Source: Pontederia crassipes
Taxonomy: Eukaryota > Streptophyta > Magnoliopsida > Commelinales > Pontederiaceae
Length of the DNA stretch: 64,000 nucleotides
Assembly (NCBI GenBank): GCA_030549335.1
Contig: CM060188.1
Location: 46,155,696 to 46,219,695, forward strand
Direction of reading: 5' to 3'
The notes under the pieces are model-generated. The model saw only the letters and a list, made by a program, of their open reading frames with translations. It made no database searches and was not told the DNA's origin. Of this stretch, positions 1-12,110 are shown in pieces. Each line of letters begins with the position of its first letter. The stretch's first letter is position 1. Position numbers and translations under genes: made by a program.

Positions 1-381
1 GTTCAACAGAGATATTATTGTTATCGACATGGCATATATAAATTATAAAAAAATGAACAAGAAGTTGTCATCAAAATATTTATAGTTACACTCAACATCA
101 TTCTTCAAACCAATAAATCATACACTAAGGCGATAAATGATAAACAAAAGTACTTCAAATTTTGCTAATTAACTGGATGTCCTTGAATAAAGCTTGAAAA
201 TAAACAATTATTAAGACAAGAGGCAATCTGATATGGTATTTTCAAAAAAATTTCAATAAGGATGCAATAATTGGACTAGAAAAACATTACAAGACGGAGA
301 AATCATGCAAAGTGGAAAAGCAAATATGATATATGAAAAATGCAACTCCCCCAAGCCTGAACTCAACATTGTACTCAGTGT
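1..381. other. AT-rich sequence, no gene seen
   Basis: AT-rich sequence without a recognisable coding, RNA or repeat signal. It probably belongs to the 3' side of the decayed Athila-like element whose ORF1 relic is read on the minus strand just to the right, but nothing here proves it. Confidence 0.3.
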
Positions 382-906
382 TTAAGGTCGGATTTGTAAA
401 AGGGATATAAGCATGCTAAAATAAAAAAAATGAAAAGGAAAGGAAAGGAAAAGGAAAAACCAACCCTCTACTCCATAGGTGGTGGTGGTAGTGGTTGATA
501 TGAAAGGCCAATAGTGTTTTTGGCCTACAAGGTGAGTGCATGCAGTGAACCATAACATCAGTCTGTTACACCTCTCAATCAACATGTGAATGTCAGCCCC
601 AATCTGTCTTGGCGCAACTCTTCGACCTGGCACAACTGCTTTGTACAAATGTTCTATTGTTCGGCATGCATCGTGATCAATAATTGATGCATGACGGTGA
701 AGTTGGTGAAGCTCGAAGGAGGGGGATCATTGTACATCTTGTCAGATGGTTCCTGACATTGCCCGTGGTCCTGTTGTCGGCATCGTCGTGGAATCTAGGG
801 ATGTCCAACTGGGAGATAAAGCCAATTGGCTTTGAAGGAGGGTCAAAGCATTTCGATTCTTTGCAAGGAATGCACATATCAAAATCACTGAGCTGAAAGT
901 AGAACC
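382..906 (-). pseudogene. Athila-like ORF1 relic, distal part
   Basis: Minus-strand decayed coding sequence. An open stretch at 677-877 extends upstream to 906 with no stop, and its frame continues exactly from the piece at 13,622-13,849 if the LTR between them and one copy of the 5-bp duplication GAACC are removed. A second open stretch follows at 382-648 in another frame, so there is at least one frameshift. I do not recognise a domain in this half alone; the assignment rests on the joined half, which carries a GLITPI motif typical of ORF1 (gag-like) proteins of Athila-type Ty3-gypsy elements. Not expected to be functional. Confidence 0.45.
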
Positions 907-1219
907 TGTAACGTTCCGAGATTATTTTTTTTACCTGTCCAGAAGACTATCTCGATGACACCACTCAATTCTATGACTTAAATATGACTAGCCGCATATT
1001 GGTTTACAATAGTGGAAGACAATAATTTATATAATATGCGAAAACCATTTGTACAACATCCAAAACTTGTGGGTTAGGACTCACGTCTATACAATAATGG
1101 ACCCTATATATCCATGTGCATATCACTCGTCAGAGGAGCCACTAACCATCTCACCATTGCCATCACCTGCACGGATCCAAGTACAGGGCAAAGCCCAATG
1201 AGATAACTCAGTATGTAGA

Positions 1220-1970
1220 GTCACTCATAACAATTATCAATATAAACCATGAAATAATATCAGCATCAGTGTCAATTCTATCAATAAACAATTATCTATA
1301 GACAATCTATGATTGATCATGACAACCGTATATCAATTAATAGTAATCAATTGATCAATCAAAATAAATATTTATACCATCAATTATTAATAACAAATAT
1401 CCATTTAATTCAATTCAGCTATCTTAAATCAATTATCAATTGGTCATAAGTCAACGAAGTTCACAATCAACAATTATCAATTATTAATTCTATGAACAAT
1501 TTGTTGATTCAATTATCCATCATCCATTATGCAGTAATTCAATTATCAGACAACCGCTAGGACGAAATCAATTATCTATCCATTATTAGAGCGCAATTCG
1601 ATATAACAATTCAATTCAGTTCGATTATCTCAATTTTATTCAATAGTAATTGTCAATTCAATATCCATTACCTTTAAACAATCATCAATTGCCCATAGGC
1701 CAATGAAGACCTTAATTTGACAATTAACAATTAACAAATGATCAATTTTCAATTGGCCAAAGATCAATGAAGACCACAATAACAATTATTAATTCAATTC
1801 TATTGATAATTTATCAATTCATCTCTCAGGCACAAAAGTCACAACTTATTATCCATCAACCATGAAGGCACATTCGATTATCCATCAGTCACGAGGATGA
1901 AATCAATAGTCTATCAACCACTAGGGCAAAATCAATTGTCCATCAGTCACTAGAGTGCAATTCAATTATC
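1220..1970. repeat. Degenerate CAATTATC/AATTCAAT repeats
   Basis: Imperfect short-period repetition of CAATTATCAATTC and related words, ending with units built on ATCCATCAGTCACTAGGG around 1,850-1,970. It lies inside the left arm of the solo LTR; the hAT element used one of the AATTCAAT words as its target. Confidence 0.7.
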
Positions 1971-3289
1971 AATTCAATCAAGGGCGGAGGGACATGTCTG
2001 CCGCCGCCTGCACGTGCAGGCACTGATGTAATATAAACTTTGTTGGAGCAGAGCATAAAATCTTGTGACGTTAGTGCAGGTGGTGAAGGCGCTGCTTAGT
2101 TGTGAACCCATCCAAGGTTCGAATCTGACCAATAGTTGTTTTTGTCTTATTTTTCTAATATTGTGTAGAACAAATTTTGAGCCCAACTAGATTTCACATA
2201 TTAAAAGACCACTCCAAGCCTAGTTAGTTTCTTTGTAAGGTTATTCTTTATTTAGGGAAGGCCCACTCCAAGTCTAATAGGATTTATTATCCTAATTCAA
2301 ATCAATTTTTTTTCATTGTTTGACTCTCTAACTCTATCTATAACGCCCCCAAAATTCGGCCCCAATTTTATTGCCGAACCCTAGGCGGTGTTACTTTTTC
2401 ATGACCTAATTTCATAAAACTTTGCTGCGAAAAACGTAATAACAATAAAGTTCAATAACATAAAACACAACGGAAGACTTCATAGATAAATAAAACAAAC
2501 TCAAGATAGTAAACTGGCCCATGTGACTAATAGGCTCTAAAGTATACCCAATAAAAGGGTCATCACACATAAATGAGTTCATACGAAAGTACAAGACTCA
2601 AAGGCCATAAGTCGTACTTACTTGACTCTTGTAAGAGTTCATCATCATGACATAATATAAGTAAAATGACTTGGGCCGTAGTCCATCCGACTCATGTGCA
2701 ATGTCGCCGTTATGAGGCTCGCGCCGCCGAACCTAAGCCTCTTACATACTTGCACAGATCCATGGGGTACAAGGGATTTCTCCCGTTAGAGTATGTTGAA
2801 GCTTATGCATGCTATGATCTTATAACATAATCTCTATATGTCCCATATGCATTTCATCATCATGGAACATAAATCATATGCATGCTATGAGCTACTTATG
2901 CATACTATATGGCATATGAACATATCATCATGGCAAGATAAGATAAGCAAGTAACATCATAATCTTTAGGTCAAGCATATCATAACTTATCATCATACTT
3001 ATCTTTATGCTAATGCATACCATGATCTTGTCTTACTTTACTTTGTCATTTTTGTTCATGTCATGATATGATGTGACCAGTGGACATTCATATTGCATCT
3101 TCAAAGGTGCATACTTCTTCATACTTCTTTATTATCTTTAACTTTATGTCTCAAGTCATTTATCATTCATCTTTTCGTCTTTCATCTTTACTTAGATACT
3201 TTTTTATCTTGTTGATTGGGAAGACCATGTTAAGTTCGTGAGAATTGGCTAGCTACGCCAAGATTGGGTTCGCGGGTAGCCAATAGAGA

Positions 3290-3450
3290 TGCCACACTCA
3301 ATGGTAAAACTTGTCTCCTGGTTCTGCATAGGTCCAATAGAAATGCCACACTCAAGGGTGGAACTCGCTTCAACTTATGGAAACGCCACACTCAAGGGTG
3401 GAACTCGTTTCCCAGGGAAATGCCACCACTTAGGGGCAGAACCCATTTCC
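3290..3450. repeat. Degenerate tandem repeat, about 55 bp
   Basis: Three to four imperfect copies of a unit containing TGCCACACTCAAGGGTGGAA, within the solo LTR. No coding meaning is evident. Confidence 0.7.
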
Positions 3451-3639
3451 CCTCCTGGATTACAATAAGTCACCTTCACGCTAATCCGTCTTTTAATTGC
3501 ATTCATCAATGCATATAATCATTTAATACATGTTGCATGTTTTAGTCCTATTTAAGGTCATACATACTTCAAATCATACTAAGTGTAGACATTCAATCAT
3601 AACCAATCATTAGCCCAGAATGGGCGACCATTTTCTGAG

Positions 3640-4060
3640 CGGTCGACCGCTGGACTAGTATCAGACGATCGGTAGGTTTTTCGATCAACCGTTATGGTCT
3701 TTTTGGACAATCAAAATAGGGCATTCGGTCGACTGCTAATCACAGTGAGTGATGACTCTCTGAATCGGACGACCGTTGAAATATCGATTGACCGTTGTCG
3801 GACAATCAAAACTGAGCTTCGGTTCGACCGCTAATCACAGTGTATGATGACTCTCTAAATCGGACGACCACTGGGATATCGATCAATCGTTTTAGGTCTT
3901 TCAGACGATCAAAACTGAGCTTTGGTTCGACCGCTAATCACATAATGTAATGATCCTTCCAAATCGGATGACCATTGGGGGTATTGATCAACCGTTGGAC
4001 AGAGTTCGAGACTACAATCATCTCCAGAATGGTCGACCGATAATGTATCGGTCGCCCGTT
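3640..4060. repeat. Degenerate tandem repeat with GGTCGACCG words
   Basis: Three to four imperfect copies of a unit of roughly 90-110 bp containing GATGACTCTCT, AATCGGACGACC and TTCGACCGCTAATCACA. It lies within the solo LTR. Similar GGTCGACCG words recur in the unrelated copia-type LTR at 10,080-10,340. Confidence 0.65.
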
Positions 4061-4769
4061 CTGGGACGAAAAACACACGATTTTTACATATTTTCTTCCT
4101 AATCTTGCATACATTGACATATTGAACACATAAGTGGTTCGAAACAGCATATGAAACATTCTTAGCATTCTAACAAGGAGATAAATGGTGCATTCACATA
4201 AGGACATCAAACATGCTAATCACAATCATGAAGGTAAATGAACATTGAACTAATTCCTTTTTGAGCTAACATAAGAAGCAATAAACATTCTACATCTAAA
4301 CATGATTAGCAATAGAAAAATAGTCATGATAAACATGAAGCATATTACATTCTACTCTTGATTAGCAATGAACATGAATCCCTAATGCACATTCCCTAAC
4401 CCTTATGCTTAAGAACAAAGGGTTTATTCTTCATGCCCTAATACACACATTCAAACAACATTAGGGAGGGTTTTGGGAGGTTTGGATCCCCTTAAACATA
4501 CATTGATTAGCAATATCCTAAACCCTTAATCTTCTTTCTTCCTTCCTCTAGCTCCCTCTTGCTGTCCACACAAAAGAGAGTTTAACACTATGCTAATGGC
4601 TCAAAGGAAGTTCACTGTAGCTGCAGAGTTTTTGGATTAAGAAGATGTTGTGGCCAAATGAAGAACAATAGGAGACTTATTGTAGCTTGGCAAGGGGGGT
4701 TGTGAGCTTAGGTTGCTGTAGCCGAATGGAGAGATAGTGAGAGGGAGCAAGTGGTGCTTACTGTAGCAT

Positions 4770-4800
<31 letters not shown>
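4770..4800. repeat. Poly-G run of 31 bases
   Basis: An uninterrupted run of 31 G residues in the solo LTR. Such a run is rare in plant DNA and may be collapsed or extended by sequencing or polishing error. Confidence 0.9.
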
Positions 4801-5429
4801 CTTAAGGGGTGCTTTCGGTTAGGTAGGTAGGAAAACATCTTTTAGCTTTTAGGTTATAGCTTGGGGTATTGGGCTTCGGACTGCTTTTTTCTTTTTGATT
4901 TCTTAGGATATTACACTATCCTATATAAGCATAGTGCAGCAAGCTTATTCTTTCTATTGGAAGAAAATAAAATTCTGTTCCATCATATTCCAACAAAGAA
5001 GAAAATCTTATTTGTTCGCTCTTTAATTTTTTTGGGTTTAGGTATTATATTTCTAACTTTTAATATATTTTTTACCTTTAGACTTATTTATTATGATCAT
5101 AATTTTTTTTGTTACAAAAATAATTACTTGTGATTTTTATCATAATTTAATTAACATCATTTGCAATATGTATTAACTAGTAGGTTTAATCCTTTGTAAT
5201 ACATTTTAATATTGTTGTGAAAATTCATGATAATATTTGTTATTTTATTTTTGAGGAATTAGTCATTAATTTTCATAATGTAAATTTTGATACATTATTT
5301 TTTTGCTTTGCCCCACAATAATATAGTTCATCCATGGCCATATAATTTTAACATATTTTTTTCTCAATAGCAAGCTATTTTTAGTTTTAAAATATATTTA
5401 AATTTAATATGAGAATTTTTGTGCAGTTA

Positions 5430-5980
5430 ATTATGGTATTAGAAAAGTACTTTCTAAAAAGGCCACTTGCTTCTCATGATGATCAAGAAAAGGAAAAGGA
5501 AATGATAATGACAATACTTTGAATGACTCATCATGTCCTGCTAACGGAAATCGAATTGATTTAAGTGCTCTTCCATATGATCCTGGAGAAAGAAAAAAAT
5601 CTCAAGTTATCATCCTAATGATCAAGATGATATTTGAAGAATGAATTTATTAAGAGGTCAATTCCAACCTCAGAATTATAATTTTCCTCAAACAAACATA
5701 GGGGGTTAATTACATCGATTCAATCCCGATTGGTTCACACAATATCCAAATTAGTTAGAATAGAGTATTACAAAAGATTCAACTTTTTGTTTGTTTTATT
5801 ATTTATTCAAATTTGATACTAGAAGTCAGAGCGGAGGTGATACATTTGTCACCGAAGGTTATAAATGGTGAAACAAAAAGTAGAGATTTGATATTCATGT
5901 TGGAGGTGTTGGAAGTCCTCATAATCAAGCCGTTAGTAGATGTGAAGATTTAATGAAGTAAAATTAATCTATTCAGGTAG
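5430..5980 (+). pseudogene. hAT transposase relic, N-terminal half
   Basis: Read with several stops and frame changes, this stretch matches the start of plant zinc-finger MYM-type-1-like hAT transposases: a KYFLKRP-like start, then a TTF-type zinc-finger region with an FNPDWF-like motif near 5,720, a SGGDTFVTEGY motif near 5,830 and a DIHVGG motif near 5,895. Coding similarity stops where an LTR begins at 5,982; the matching C-terminal half resumes near 10,350. It is dead by many disabling changes. Confidence 0.75.
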
Positions 5981-5981
5981 T

Positions 5982-7329
5982 TGATGCACGAAAAATCATG
6001 CATTAGTTTAGGCCATTTGATTAGCATTTTAGAATGTTTTTATGTTTAGAAAAGAGGAGTTTTGATTTGTTTTCATATAAATTCCTTTAGATTTGATTTC
6101 TACCTAAGTCTGGAAATTATTCATAGCAGGATATGAGAAAACGTCAAAATCAAGGTAAGAAAATAGTCTAAAATAGCTCAGAAGATTGTCACGCCGTGAC
6201 AATTCTTTTCGTGGCCGTGACAGAAAGATCAACAATAAGAAATTTGGCTAAGTTACTGTGACGGCGTGATAGTTTCTGTCAAGGCCGTGACAGAGAGATT
6301 TCCAGCAAAAAAATGGCCAAGTATTTTTCAGCCTTGACAGTCTTCTATCACGACCGTGACGACGGTCGGTTAGGTCATTTTAAAGCCATTTTATCCACTT
6401 TTTGGATATATTTTCAGTTTTTTTCCTTGGGGACGAGAAAACCTATAAAAGAAGATAGAAGAGGACTTGGAAAAGCATCACACGAGCATAGATTTGAAGC
6501 CTACAAATAGGAGAAGATCGAGAACAATAACGAAGCTCTGTCGGAAACTCGCGAGAGCACGTGCACAGTGGCTTCCAGAGTTCCTCGTTTTCTTTTCCCA
6601 ATATTTTATATTAGATTTGATGTTGTTATTCTTAGATTTATTCTTCCATTAGGATCATTCTATTTGAACCCTATTTATGTTTTGAAATCTTTCTCAATAT
6701 TAGTTTAATTTGAATCTTTAATAGCTTTGTAATTTCATGTTTAATGCTTTCCTTTGATTCCATGATTTATGATTTGATTGCTATATGAGAAGAAGTGATT
6801 ATTTTCATAATAGTTTCTAGGATTGATCTTACTTATTGCATGCCACAATTAGGAAAATCGAAAGAGACCTAGTTTGTATAATTATTAAGGTGACTTGAGA
6901 AAGCCCTTAATATTAATTTCGATTTAATGCATCTTTTGATTAATTAGATAAGTTAAAAACTGAAATGATTGATTTATTCTAATTATTTCTTAAGATAGTA
7001 GTTAAAGTTTGAAATGTTGGTTAACTAAATTTGAGAATTCACTTTATTATTGATTCAATTAATTCTAAATTAAGAAAAATTCATTACATTTTAGTGGTGA
7101 TAATTAGGTGCCTTAATCATCAAATCATTATTTCTCCAGGCAATCATTTCCGTTATTTTTATTATTTTCTTTTTATTCACATCTGAACTCATATGTTTTC
7201 TTAATTTCTCAATTAATAAAGTTAAAATAAAATCTAAGTTATTAACCGTCATTGTGGGAACGATAACTCTACTCGTTCACTTTATTACTTGAGCGACTAG
7301 TGCACTTGCTATCAATTCTACACGTATCA
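5982..7329 (+). mobile_element. LTR of an Athila/Tat-like gypsy element
   Basis: Starts TGATGCACGAAAAATCATGC and ends CTACACGTATCA, followed at once by a primer-binding-like stretch, which marks it as a 5' LTR. Length 1,348 bp. A block at about 6,190-6,360 is rich in CACGGCCGTGACAG-like words. An inverted relative lies at 32,055-33,295. No matching 3' LTR was found downstream, so the element is truncated. Confidence 0.8.
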
Positions 7330-7356
7330 AGTTTTTGGTGTCGATGCCGGGGACAA
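7330..7356 (+). other. Primer-binding site region
   Basis: The stretch TTTTTGGTGTCGATGCCGGG follows the LTR by one or two bases and resembles the TGGCGCCGTTGCCGGGG signature seen after the 5' LTR of Athila/Tat-type gypsy elements. The differences are a few transitions. Confidence 0.7.
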
Positions 7357-7487
7357 TGTTTACTAACTTTTATTTTTATTTTACTTGTTATTTGAGAGCT
7401 TTTATTTTTCTGTTAAATTCGACGCAGATTCCTTTTAGTTCACATACTTTCATATCTCTTTATCTTGTGTGACCAGGTATTATCTTC

Positions 7488-8460
7488 AAATGACAACAAA
7501 ACCAAAGATTATGGGAGATTATTATTTGGAAGAACAAAGAAAGATGCTTGAGGATCATGAAGCATAAATATCGCAACTTGCAAATAACAGTATCCCACTC
7601 ATTCCCATGGTACTAGGAAATTCTGCAATTGAAGACAGAATGTTAAAATTTATGACAATGGCTGAAGAAAAATTTCAAGTTCAAGAAAGAGCCTTTATGA
7701 AGTTGTTGGGACAAGTAGAGCAATTGGAGGCTAGGATTCAAATGAAAAATGATGTTCCTCCATACACTCAGTTAGATTCAAATTCCAACATCGAGGAAAA
7801 GTTGTACCAATTGATTGGAGTTATAGAGAAAAGATTTATCCTACAAGATCAACTCATTAGCAATCTATAATCACAATTGGCACAGCTGAAGGATCAAACA
7901 GCTGAAGGATCAACAATCGATTATTATTTCTTCTCCTCCTCAATCCTCAAATTTTAATGTTAAGTTTGATATTATGCAGGCAAAATTTCAAACATTAGAG
8001 AAGAAAGTGGAGTTGTCTTCTCAGATTGCTTATGCCTTGGGGGATAATATTATGGATAAATTTGTACCTATTATATGCTCATGTCACTTGCAATATTTTA
8101 ATCCAGGAAAAAGACGACCGAGGAAGAATTATTATCAAACGACATGGACTACTCAATGGAGGGTCAAGGAGACAAGTGAATATATTATGAAAGATGGACA
8201 AGTGCAAAGAAGAAATCCGCCTCCAAAAAGTCCGACAACCATCCTACCATAACCTCCAAATCATTCATTGGTAGAAGGGAACACACTGTCATCACCTCGT
8301 ACACCACTAAATTCGATGCATTGGAAGCCCAAGGATCAAGCTCCACAAAAGGATCCAGGCACTTCTTTCAAAGTGGAGGGACAATGCCTTGAACGTTAGA
8401 TCAGAGGTAAGATGGAAAAAGGTCACTTCGAGTCCCTTCCAGATACTTGAGGTAACAAAA
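7488..8460 (+). pseudogene. gag-like relic of the gypsy element
   Basis: A start at about 7,490 opens a short frame that stops near 7,566; an open stretch resumes at 7,607-7,870 (87 aa) and another at 7,974-8,252 (92 aa, shifted frame). The first encodes a helical, Q/E/K-rich protein with coiled-coil character, including a repeated EEKFQVQERAFMKLL-like pattern, as in the gag part of Tat-lineage or gag-only elements. No protease, reverse transcriptase or integrase motif is found before the polypurine tract at about 8,938, so pol is absent. Position right after the primer-binding site supports gag. Non-functional. Confidence 0.5.
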
Positions 8461-8937
8461 GGGTAAAAGTCAAGCTAATGACTATAACTTAAAACTACTC
8501 CTAAATCTGTGTCCTCTTAGTTTTTAGCATTAGTATTTGAGCTTTTAGTTTAGTTTAGCATTACTATTGGATTCTTTAATTTAGATTAGTTAACATTGGA
8601 AGTTTAGTTTAACAATTTTTTTAGCATATTGCTCCTAGAAGAATTAGGAATGGCCGTGCCTCTAGCATGACATGGCTGTGCCATGTTATTCGAAGCTTCA
8701 ACGCCATTGTCACGACCGTGCTTTTGGATGGACCGTCCAATGACAAAATCAGGAACGACCATGATAGTCCCCTGAGGCTGCATAATCATGGCCGAAAGAA
8801 ACCTTTGAATCGCCTTTTGAAGCAACGTGACCGACCTAGAAATCATCAGATTGTCTCTACTCCTTTTGCATTTTATCATTATTATTTCGTAGTTTTCATG
8901 TGCACGGGCCTAACACTGAGGCAGAGATGTCAGGTTC

Positions 8938-8953
8938 AAGCTTGGGGGAGGGA
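8938..8953 (+). other. Polypurine-tract-like site
   Basis: AAGCTTGGGGGAGGGA matches the AAGCTTGGGGGAGG polypurine tract typical of Athila/Tat-type elements. No LTR start follows directly, in line with a long 3' region or truncation in this family. The interval from here to about 9,390 has no recognised content. Confidence 0.5.
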
Positions 8954-9391
8954 CTTAGTCTTGTTTTATTTACATGGCATGTCTATTTTCAACATTTTGA
9001 GTCGATCATCTTATTTTGTTTGACATGCATCTAATTTTGAATTTTTTTTAAAAAAATTATGCCATCTCATTTCTCTTTGTTTATTATTTTATTGTCTTTT
9101 AAGTATATTTTTAGAACATCGCTTAATATATGAAATTCAATCACTGTTTCTTTTTATCGGTATCACCAGAGTATTGGGATTTGAATTGAGTTTGCTGCTG
9201 AGCAGAAGGACTAGCTTTTAAATGATGAATTTCTCTATTATTTACTATGACGTTAGTCTTGATTATAATTGCATCTTTATTGAAAGCATTAGGTCTTTTT
9301 GGATCTTATAATTATGCTAGTTAATTTTAACGTTAAAGTGAATGAAAAGAGGGCTAGTTGAGCCCCAACAGTTAAATGAAAAGTATAAAAT

Positions 9392-10345
9392 TGTAGGATC
9401 CCAAAGGGCACCAAGAAGGGGGTGGGTGGGTGGGTGAATTGGTGTTTAAACAAAAATATCGATTTCACGAAATTCATCGCGGAAGCACAAAACTGATTCT
9501 TAAAATATTTGCAATTCAAATTATTAACACAATATTGGAGGGAGAGAGAGTGAGAGAAATCAAACACAAATAGACACGGCGGTTGTTGACGAGGTTCGGT
9601 CAGGCCTACGTCCCCGCTCCGACTTCTCGACCTCGAGACCGCCGGAGATTCCACTAGCACTTCCTTTGTTCCAAATGGGGCAAGGAAGAAAGCCCTTTAC
9701 ACAACCACCTTTTTCTCCGCTTCGAGAGGCAAGGCAACCTCTCATCCTAGGAAGCTAATCTATTTCTCTCGCTCAAGAGGTAAGATTTAGAACCTCTTTT
9801 ACACAGGAGCCCTCTCTATTTTTCTGAACAAAATATTTCTCTCTTTACAATGCTAGGCTCACAAGAGCGGAAGAGAGAAAGAAGAGCACAACTAAAATGA
9901 TAACTTCAAGGAAAAAGATCTTTTTTTGATTTCTTGAAGTATTGCTTCAATGCATGGATAGATACTTTTGCTTCTGGCCTTGGCACTCCTTTTATAGGCT
10001 CTGGTATATGAAAAATTCGTCCAGAATTAATTTCACATTTTTCTCCTCAAAATATAGTCGTTATTGTTCATTACAGTAATGGACCGGTCGACCGCATTTA
10101 TGAGCCAGTCGATCGGACAATATGACCGTTGTTCTCCAATTACCGCAGCTGGTCGGTCGACCGGTGTCTCGACTGATACAGTCTCGCAATTTTGATTTGT
10201 AGCTGTTGAGCTGATCGGTCGGCCACTGCATCGATCGGTCTGTCGACCGGTATAGTCTCGTAGTTTTCATTTGAGCAGCTTATGCCTCGACCGATATCTC
10301 TATCGGCCGATCGGTCTATCTCGATCGGCCTTCATAGCTTTGATC
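9392..10345 (+). mobile_element. Copia-type (SIRE-like) LTR fragment
   Basis: The left part carries TGTAGGATCCC, a GGGTGGGTGAATTGG word, a CGGAAGCACAAAACTG-like stretch and GAGGTTCGGTCAGGCCTACG, all in the order seen in long LTRs of SIRE/Maximus-type copia elements. The right part (10,080-10,340) holds repeated GGTCGACCG words. No flanking duplication was found and the right edge is set only by where hAT transposase similarity resumes. A related stretch occurs at 44,590-45,480. Confidence 0.5.
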
Positions 10346-10349
10346 AGCA

Positions 10350-11627
10350 GGTTGACTGTCTTGCACTATTTTGAGCATAACTTTTTGCACAGTTATTCAA
10401 ATTATATTCATTACTTTGCTCATGGACTTCAGTTAACTCGTGTTGCTGTTGCAAAAAATCATGTCGATGTTGCCAGCCTTTTTAATTGGCTCACTATGCT
10501 CTCTAATTTAGTTGGAGCTTCTAGCAAGCGTCAAGATAAATTTCGAGAAATTCAAGCAGCTAAAGTAGCAGAAGCTTTAAGAATTGGTGAATTACTAAGT
10601 GGTCGAGGATTAATTCAAGAAACTAACCTTAAAAGAGATGGTGATACAAGATGGGGATCACATTATTATATGCTTGTGAATTTGGAAGATATTTTTTTAA
10701 CTCTTCTTGAAGTACTAGAATTTGTCAAAGACAAAGCAATTCAATCTGAGAAAAGAGCTGAAGTACACTTTCTTTTGAAATATTTATAGTCATTTGATTT
10801 CGCTTTTAGTTATAAAATGATGCTATCCATATTGGGAATTGCAAATAGTTTGTCATTATAATTACAAAGGAAAGATCAAGATATTCTAAATGATATGCTA
10901 CTTGTTAAAGCGCACAAAGAAGAGTTACAAAAAATGAGAGATGAGAAATGGAATTTGGTTATAAGTGAAACTTCTTCTTTTTGCGAGAGGCATGAAATTT
11001 TAGTTCCTAACATGGATGATATATTTGTTGCTGAAGAAAGATCAAAATGTAGAGCCATAAAGACAACAAATTTACATCATTGTCAAGTTGAATTTTTTGT
11101 GATGGTTATTGATATGCTGCTTTAAGAGCTCAATGATCATTTTAATGAAACAAATTCTTTGTGTGGCATGTCTTAATCCTGTTGATTCATTTCAAGCTTT
11201 GCTATTGAGAAACTGGTAAAGATGGGATGTTTCTATTCAAATGAGTTTTCAGAAGCATATTTGACAATGCTAAAGTACCAATTTATATTTTGGATGTACA
11301 TTCAGATGATTGTCTTCAAAGTTTGAGTGGACTTGCTAACCTTTCTCAGAAATTAGTAGAAATAGAAAAATATATTATATATCCTTTGGTGTATTTACTT
11401 CTAAAGTTGGCATTGATTCTACCTGTAGCACCTGCAACAATGGAGAGAGCTTTTTCTGCGATGAATATTGTAAAGACAAAATTACAAAATCGAATGGGAG
11501 ACTAGTGGATCAATGATTGTTTGATAATTTATATTGAGAAAGATGTATTTTGTGATGTTAGCAATGATGATGTAATTGACATATTTCAAAAAGTGAAACC
11601 TCATCGAAATCAATTATCGAACTAATT
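10350..11627 (+). pseudogene. hAT transposase relic, C-terminal half
   Basis: A coding stretch at about 10,370-10,789 reads HYFAHGLQLTRVAVAKNH and later LKRDGDTRWGSHYYML, both close to plant zinc-finger MYM-type-1-like hAT transposases. It continues in pieces at 10,895-11,125 and 11,290-11,505. The last carries PVAPATMERAFSAMNIVKT, the C-terminal hAT dimerisation motif, followed by an in-frame stop and more coding-like residues to about 11,627. The middle of the protein, including part of the catalytic core, is missing. The right terminal inverted repeat lies 70 bp downstream. Confidence 0.85.
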
Positions 11628-11859
11628 CAAATTTATTTTTTTTAATTTAAGTGCGTTAATAATTGTGAACTCAAACAAAATATTTCTGGCTTCGTCACTG
11701 AATTCAATCTTGGGAGTTACAATCAATCCTTTTGGGCATAATAAGAGTTTTCTACTATTATGTGACACCATACCACTTTATATCAATTAATAAGTTCGGA
11801 TATGATGGGATACGAAGGACCACACTCAGGATAGTCATAATGTTTTACACTATCTGTCC

Positions 11860-12110
11860 AATTCAATTCAATTATCCATTAACCTGAAGATTCTATAATC
11901 TCGAAGGCCCTATCATCCCGAAGGCACAATTAACCTGAAGGCGCAATTAGCCCGAAGGCTCTATCATCCTGAAGGCGCAATATTAGCCCGAAGGCCCTAT
12001 CGGCTCGAAGGCGCAATATTAGTCCGAAGGCCCTATCAACCCGAAGGTACAATATTAATTCGGAGACCCTATCAGTCCAAAGACGTAGTGAGCTCGAAGG
12101 CCCAATCAGT
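11860..12110. repeat. CCCGAAGGC tandem repeats
   Basis: About ten imperfect copies of a unit of roughly 20-25 bp alternating CCCGAAGGCGCAATATTAG with CCCGAAGGCCCTATCA, in the right arm of the outer solo LTR. Confidence 0.8.

Larger units (their letters stand above)
2339..4915 (+). mobile_element. Solo LTR inside the hAT element
   Basis: Begins TATAACGCCCCC (probably TGTAACG with a G-to-A change) and ends GGATATTACA, with a perfect 5-bp duplication CTATC at 2,334-2,338 and 4,916-4,920. Length 2,577 bp; it carries no coding domains. It contains two degenerate tandem repeat blocks (3,290-3,450 and 3,640-4,060) and a 31-base G run. Because it interrupts the hAT 5' region, it inserted after the hAT element did. 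Confidence 0.85.
1979..11700 (+). mobile_element. hAT transposon, nested and decayed
   Basis: Left end CAAGGGCGGAGGGACA at 1,979 and right end whose reverse complement is CAGTGACGAAGCCAGA, ending at 11,700. The two share about 10 of 16 bases and match the CAGGGGCGGAGCCAGA-type termini of plant hAT elements. A perfect 8-bp duplication AATTCAAT (1,971-1,978; 11,701-11,708) is the hAT hallmark. It once encoded a transposase resembling plant zinc-finger MYM-type-1-like hAT proteins, read on the plus strand: the N-terminal half is at about 5,430-5,980 and the C-terminal half at about 10,350-11,627. It was later broken by a solo LTR, an Athila/Tat-like element and a copia-type LTR. Confidence 0.85.
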
